From NCBI RefSeq assembly GCF_002288925.2, contig NW_022098092.1:1917425-1981424 (forward strand): DNA of 64,000 bases, written 5' to 3'. This document shows, piece after piece, positions 58,901 through 64,000 of this stretch (the first letter of the stretch is position 1; each line of letters starts with the position of its first letter). This stretch comes from Delphinapterus leucas. Taxonomy: Eukaryota > Chordata > Mammalia > Artiodactyla > Monodontidae. Below the pieces are notes generated by a model that was not told the origin of the DNA, did no database searches, and saw nothing but the letters and a program-made list of their open reading frames with translations. Position numbers and translations under genes: made by a program.

Positions 58901-61211
58901 AGGTGATATGTGTGAGCACGTTATGAACAACAAAGCCAACGTGGGTCACTATGTACCAGGGTGATTGACTCTGAGGGCGAGAAATGGGAGTCAGGCAACC
59001 TCAACAGAGGTAACACTGGCTAGAAAGGAATGTTATGCTCTATGTTTAGTTTTTTAAAAATTAAAATAAATATAGAATTGGGATGTTTTTGCTTTCATTT
59101 TAAAAATTGGAACAAATGGAGAATTTTCAGTAAGGTTAATAATGACCAAATAATTGTATGAATAAAATAAAATAGTTTCAAATGATTTTCTTTCAGGGAA
59201 TATCACTTTATACTTAATAGTGCTTTTAAGATTTATCAAGCACTCATATTCACTTCATCTTCTTATTAATCCTCTGACATAGATACATCCATGTTCTATA
59301 AATGAAGAAACTGAGGTCCAGGGTTATGTATTTATTAACCAGTCATAGTACCTGAAATCAAGTCTCCTGATGCCCTATTTCCTGTTGGTTTTTCTCCATA
59401 TTCCAGAGTTGCCTGAGAATCTGGCTCCCGAGGGGCTCACAAGGAGGATCATGATATACAATACATGGAGGAGGAATAGTTGGGGGTTAGTGGCCTGTGG
59501 GCAGGGATATGAGACGTTGTGGATGGCTGCATTTTGTAATGAGCATCCCGGATGATGTTTGCACACTAAACTTAAAACCACTGCTGTGGCGGGTCAGGGT
59601 TGGTTTGGTGTCCAGCTTAAGCTCTCAGACAAGACAGGTCCTTCCGGAGAGGGGCACTGTCAGCCTTTGACACTGAGAACTTTCCAGGGTAGGTGTCAGT
59701 CTGAATTCCATTTGCACAGTTCACCCCATATAATGGTGGAACTGAATCTGGCCCACCTTCTGCATCTTGGCCATAGGAGTAGAACATGAGGATGGCTGAA
59801 ATGCCAGCTCATGTAACTTGATATGTTGAGTGTTGAGAAAATTCATCACGGTCATTTGTTTGAAGTATAGCCTGGGCTGAGCATTGGTGTACTAGACACG
59901 GAGCACGGAGACCGTATGGAAGCCTTGACCTAGGAGCAGTGAGAAGTAGGCTTGTCTCCCCTGCTAGAGTGCTGGTCTGTCTGTTAGATGTCTGTTTACA
60001 ATGCTGAGGGCAGCTGGAGTGACTGGTTATGGGAAGGAAGGGCTGCACAGAGGGAGCATTTAGCTGGAGGGGTTAGCGGCCAAGTCCGCGCTGAGAGGCT
60101 GGGGATGGCGGGGTGTGCACGGTAGCGGCAAAGAGGGCAGTTGAGGAAGGCCCGCCACTGGGGTTCTGGCTCGTCCACTTATTGGTTGGTCAATGTGGAC
60201 AGTCGAAAGCTCTGGTGTGGAATTAGTACAGAGATGTTCAGGATATGCTATAGAATGAATACATTTTTTTAAAAGATGGAACTCTAGTATGGCAGAATCA
60301 AAGGAATATCTTCCTATAATCCAAAACTATTTCACCTCTTAATGTTTCCTTTTGCCTGAAGTTAGTGTGAACCAGGTTGTTTATACCCAAACTTAGCTGT
60401 TTTGTATTTGCTGTGATTTTTAAAAAGCCTCTCTTCTTACCCATCTGAGCAGAAACTAAAGCTCCAGAGCGGAGAGATAACAAGAGAGGAGAAGCAGCCG
60501 GCCTCCACCCAGTCCACCCCAAGCAGCAGCCCCCACTCATCCCCTAAGCAGAAGCCCAGGTGAGCCCTTCCTGCAACCCCCACCCCCCCAGTAGCCGTGG
60601 GCTAAAGCAAAGCCAGTGCCACGTCCAACACTGGGAGGTCAGCCTGTGGCTTCCGAGCCAGGAGGGGGAGCTGACAGTCCCTAGTCCTGGCGTGGGACAC
60701 TTCTAGAGGTGTAGGAAGAGGATGTGTTACCATTTCATTCTTTCTCTTCCAGAGGCTGGTTCACTTCTGGTTCTTCCACAGCCTTACCTGGCCCCAATCT
60801 TAGCACCATGGATTCTGGAAGCGGGGAAAAAGACAGAAGCTCGGCAGATAAATGGAGCGTCTTTGGACCAAGATCCCTCCAGAAGTCTGATTCGGGTAAG
60901 GCTGCCGCTTCACGGAAGAGAGCAGTGGCGGGCATTTTACCATGTATGTTGGTAGCTGCTTACTAATTTTGAAATCGTTTGCTCTGTGGTTTACTTCTGT
61001 AGGAGGTTTTGCCATCCAGGCCTACAAAGGAGCCCAGAAGCCTTCTCCAATGGAACTGATTCGCACACAAGCCACCCGAATGGCCGAGGATCCAGCAGTG
61101 TTCAAGCCACCCAAAATGGACATCCCAGTGATAGAAGGGAAGAAACAGCTGCCGCGGGCCCACAATCTAAAACCGCGGGACTTGAATGTTCTCACACCCA
61201 CTGGCTTCTAG
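49910..61211 (+). CDS. KIAA1191: Putative monooxygenase p33MONOX
   Basis: KIAA1191 encodes a brain-expressed protein annotated in other mammals as putative NADPH-dependent monooxygenase p33MONOX; its chemistry is poorly established and I see no classic flavin-binding motif. An exon from the acceptor at 49908 carries the start codon (49969). Coding exons: 49969-49996, 52720-52898, 56017-56134, 58260-58384, 60453-60559, 60753-60895 and 61003-61211 (stop TAG). All junctions are GT-AG and in phase, giving 302 residues against about 305 in human. Conserved segments include MTPPPSDMGSIPWKPVIPER, DAGYTPHKGLTTEETKYLRV, DKWSVFGPRSLQKSDSG and the C-terminus KPRDLNVLTPTGF. The serine- and proline-rich middle is probably disordered. 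It ends tail to tail with SIMC1. Confidence 0.96.
51175..51420 (+). repeat. Old L1M-type fragment in KIAA1191 intron
   Basis: Resembles the element at 19565: TTCACATACCATACAATTCA, TATTCACAAGGTTGTGCAAC, then CCTGGCAACTACTAATC and CTTTCTGTTTCTATGG. Diverged; no frame. Confidence 0.6.
51960..52084 (-). mobile_element. Short CHR-related SINE
   Basis: Minus-strand short SINE: TTTTTGGCCATGAGGCTTGT, then GGGATTGAACCCTGGCC and CTGCCAGGGAATTCCC. It resembles the copy at 38649. The target duplication is not clear. Confidence 0.8.
52169..52378 (+). mobile_element. Young CHR-type SINE
   Basis: Plus-strand copy starting GGGCTTCCCTGGTGGCGCAG and ending in a long A-run. It is flanked by AAAGAATACAAGCTTTGA (52151-52168 and about 52378-52395), an exact target duplication. 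It lies in the KIAA1191 intron upstream of exon 52720-52898. Confidence 0.94.
53080..53640 (+). repeat. L2 3'-end fragment
   Basis: Contains L2-like wording (TGTCTTCTACCTGAAATACA, CTTCCTGGAGGCAGGGGCCC, ACTTGGCATAAAGTGATTGC). Diverged; in the KIAA1191 intron between 52898 and 56017. Confidence 0.5.
54213..54549 (+). mobile_element. Long-form CHR SINE
   Basis: Plus-strand CHR SINE starting GGGACTTCCCTGGTGGCACA, with an AAATAAATAAATAAA tail. Imperfect target duplications AAAAGAGGAATGGA (54199-54212) and AAAAGAGGATTGAA (about 54550-54563) flank it. Confidence 0.9.
55486..55668 (+). mobile_element. MER5A-like hAT-Charlie element
   Basis: Near-complete MER5A-like element: CAGTGGTCCTCGAAGTGTGG at the left, CAGCATCAGCATCACTTAG, CTACTGAATCAGCTCTGGG, AACAAGCCCTCCAGGGGATT and an inverted right end GCGAACCACT. 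Flanking bases CTTAGAGC and CTTAGCAA may be an imperfect 8-bp duplication. Confidence 0.8.
56370..58250 (+). repeat. Repeat content of KIAA1191 intron before exon 58260
   Basis: A MIR is near 56380-56500 (CGTGACCTTGGGCAAGTTAC, GTGAGATGGGGAATC). A (TG)n run is near 57442-57458, and AT-rich repeat-like sequence at 57100-57570 resists naming. No separate gene is supported. Confidence 0.45.
58426..58640 (+). mobile_element. Young CHR-type SINE close to a splice donor
   Basis: Plus-strand copy starting GGGCTTCCCGGGTGGCGCAG, only about 40 bases after the donor at 58385. Flanking repeats AAAAACAAAACCCTC (58411-58425) and AAAAACAAAACTCTC (about 58641-58655) are a target duplication with one difference. 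Confidence 0.92.
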
Positions 61212-62460
61212 AGCCCTTTCTGTTCCAGGGACTCTGGATAGAGGTGGCTTGAGCCCAGCTCCCCTTTACCTTGGCTCTGACATAGGAAAAGTTTTGTTTT
61301 CTCTTTTTAAAAAACTCTCAAACTGAGCCTAGAGCTGGAGACATAACTGGCTTTTGAGAAACATTAGTGCAAAGCTTGTCCTTGTGTGGAAGAAGCCATT
61401 TTGTACTGCTTTAGTTTAAAGTTAGACTAAACCTCAGCAGTGATGTATGGGGACCTCATTACCTATTTTTGTATCATTTACCCTACACAAGAACTTTGAT
61501 CATTACTTAATAGGTAAATAATATTTGTGTTGTTCCAAAACCAAGGCTTCTTGATTCCTTTACCACTGTCCATGTGCACATGGACAAATCATGGCATAGA
61601 GGCGTTCACTGACTAGTTTAGATGACTTTGGGCCTCTTGGCTGTGCTGGCACTGTGTGCTCCAGCCTTGTCAGTTATGGGGACCCAGGATCTGTTTGAGA
61701 TCTGGGTATAGTTAAGAGCCAGCCTTGGTAGGGATCCCCTCTGTTTTCTGCTGAAACCGGAATCTCCTTGCTTTTTGGTAGACCTCATGGATCACTTTGT
61801 CCTGCAGCCAGTTCTTACGTAGTACCTCTTGGGCCAGTGCTGTTGGAGGGATGCTTCTCTTTTGTGTGTCACAGAACAAACACTAGCCTTACATATCCTT
61901 TGTTGCACTTTAAAGTGAGATTAATTTAACTCCCATTTGGCTGAAAACTTCCGAAGGGAGAAAATCCAGTCTACTGGTTTGGTATAGATAAATGGATGTT
62001 AAACTTTCTTAAAGGAGGTGGCAACTGCAGTTCGAGTATAGTCTTGCGGTTCATACGGAACTAGTGTCACCCTATTTTGAGTTTCTTGTTCAGGCCAGGG
62101 CCTGAAAAATTCTTTTCTGGGAGGTGGAAGGATTAAAAAATTTTCTGTATGCAATCATTTTCCCCCCAAAAGAGCCTCATACCTTTCTAAACACGTACCT
62201 CACTGAGGCAAGGGACGAGGGGAACCACCTTTTCATTTCTCCTCACTGTGTACATGTTCAATCATTGTCTTGAACACTGTCTCAAATTCCTGCTGTCTTT
62301 TGCTTTGGACAGTATGGTGTCTACACAAGGAGCTGAGCTGACCTTCCCACAGAGATGCCCTGGAGTCTAAAATGATCAGAACAGTTAATTTATTTGTGTT
62401 TTCTGTTATGCTTGTATCTCTTAACTGTTTTGACAATAAAAATCCTTACTACTTTCTCAA
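61212..62460 (+). other. KIAA1191: KIAA1191 3' untranslated region
   Basis: About 1.25 kb of repeat-free sequence from the stop to just past the AATAAA at 62435-62440. It contains several T-rich and ATTTA-like stretches but no obvious structured element that I could support. Confidence 0.8.
62435..62440 (+). terminator. KIAA1191: Poly(A) signal of KIAA1191
   Basis: Canonical AATAAA in TTTTGACAATAAAAATCC, about 1.2 kb after the stop codon, followed by a T-rich and TG-containing region (TTTTTTTGGTTCTGTT) that suits a downstream element. Confidence 0.85.
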
Positions 62461-62554
62461 ATGTGGATGGAACTTTTTTTGGTTCTGTTAAGAGTAGTTA
62501 TTCCATTCTGCCTGCTTGCAGTCATGAAACCGAAGCGTGATAAACTTGGTATTT

Positions 62555-63128
62555 TGAAAAACCATTGCTTTTTTATTGTATGTATGCTTTTAACATCAGA
62601 TTTTTTGTAACACACTCAATCCTTTTGTTTTTACCCCTTTCATTGCATTAGATCTTGACAGACTGGCCACAAAGTCAAATTCATAGGCAATATCACAGGT
62701 CCAATATAGGATGTTTGTTTTCCATTAGGGAGAAACAAATATCTCTTTCTCTTTCGAGACAGGTTGTCAGTACCTTGAATGACATAACATTGATGTCTAG
62801 AATTTGTTCAGCACACGGATTCTTTTTTCACATCTTGAAATGTTAAACATATAGTGCATATAGTATTACCTGTTTCAAAAGAAGTATAGATAAATAATTT
62901 ATTAAAAAATATATACACCTTATATATTTAAGCCATATCTGAGAACAGGCTAGGATAGGATTATAAAAAAAAAGATATTTACTAAACAGAAAGTTATTAT
63001 AGCCTACAGATAAATAAGATAGGTTTGGTCCTATAAGATTTTAAACTACTTTTTATACTTTTAGAACTTCCAAGTAATTTGAGATGGAGTTCAGGAGGTA
63101 TTCTTGGCGTTCAGTGCTTAGAAGGACC
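62555..63128 (-). other. SIMC1: SIMC1 3' UTR and poly(A) signal
   Basis: AT-rich sequence after the SIMC1 stop. A minus-strand AATAAA at 62577-62572 is the last candidate before the KIAA1191 end. Another, internal one is near 62899, so shorter messages are possible. Confidence 0.6.

Positions 63129-64000
<872 letters not shown>

Noticed and set aside
60722..61015. Alternative frames opposite KIAA1191 exons
   Set aside because: They are shadows of the coding exons 60753-60895 and 61003-61211. Only the plus frame keeps splice phase and family similarity.

Overview
This window is nuclear DNA from a mammal, almost certainly a cetacean. The evidence is split genes with GT-AG introns, CpG-island promoters, and many copies of the tRNA-derived CHR-type SINE of whales, hippos and ruminants. 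Several SINE copies are nearly identical and have clean target-site duplications. Old MIR, L2, MLT1, MER5-like and Tigger-like repeats fill much of the rest. I see no prokaryotic features, no CRISPR array and no gene cluster suggesting a new system.

Six genes are recognised, in the order of human 5q35.2 read in reverse: CLTB (+, first exon lies before the window), HIGD2A (-), NOP16 (+), ARL10 (-), KIAA1191 (+) and SIMC1 (-, last coding exon only). For the four complete genes I placed every coding exon by reading frame and splice sites. The predicted lengths are 106 (HIGD2A), 178 (NOP16), 244 (ARL10) and 302 (KIAA1191) residues, close or equal to the human proteins as I remember them. A microRNA, mir-1271, lies in ARL10 intron 2 on the gene's own strand.

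Layout: 1-14.4 kb is CLTB, with a 54-nt neuronal cassette exon at 10933-10986 and a minisatellite starting right after the donor of the preceding exon. 14.4-16.2 kb is spacer with an MLT1 LTR. 16.2-21.8 kb holds HIGD2A and NOP16, head to head over a 282-bp shared promoter. 21.8-33.2 kb is ARL10, with mir-1271 and a recent L1 insertion. 33.4-48.2 kb is a repeat-rich spacer with a decayed class I endogenous retrovirus (about 36.95-41.5 kb, minus strand), two more MLT1 LTRs and a SINE cluster. 48.2-62.5 kb is KIAA1191. 62.55 kb to the end is the 3' end of SIMC1, tail to tail with KIAA1191.

The genes are unrelated housekeeping or neuronal functions: clathrin coats, cytochrome c oxidase assembly, 60S ribosome assembly, an atypical ARF-like GTPase, a putative monooxygenase, and a SUMO-binding SMC5/6 recruiter. 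What they share is promoter style: three of the promoter regions carry sequences resembling the ZNF143/THAP11 SBS motif. The least ordinary items are the retrovirus whose pol is interrupted by a copy of the adjoining host DNA, the CLTB minisatellite, and the mir-1271 hairpin with one change outside its seed.
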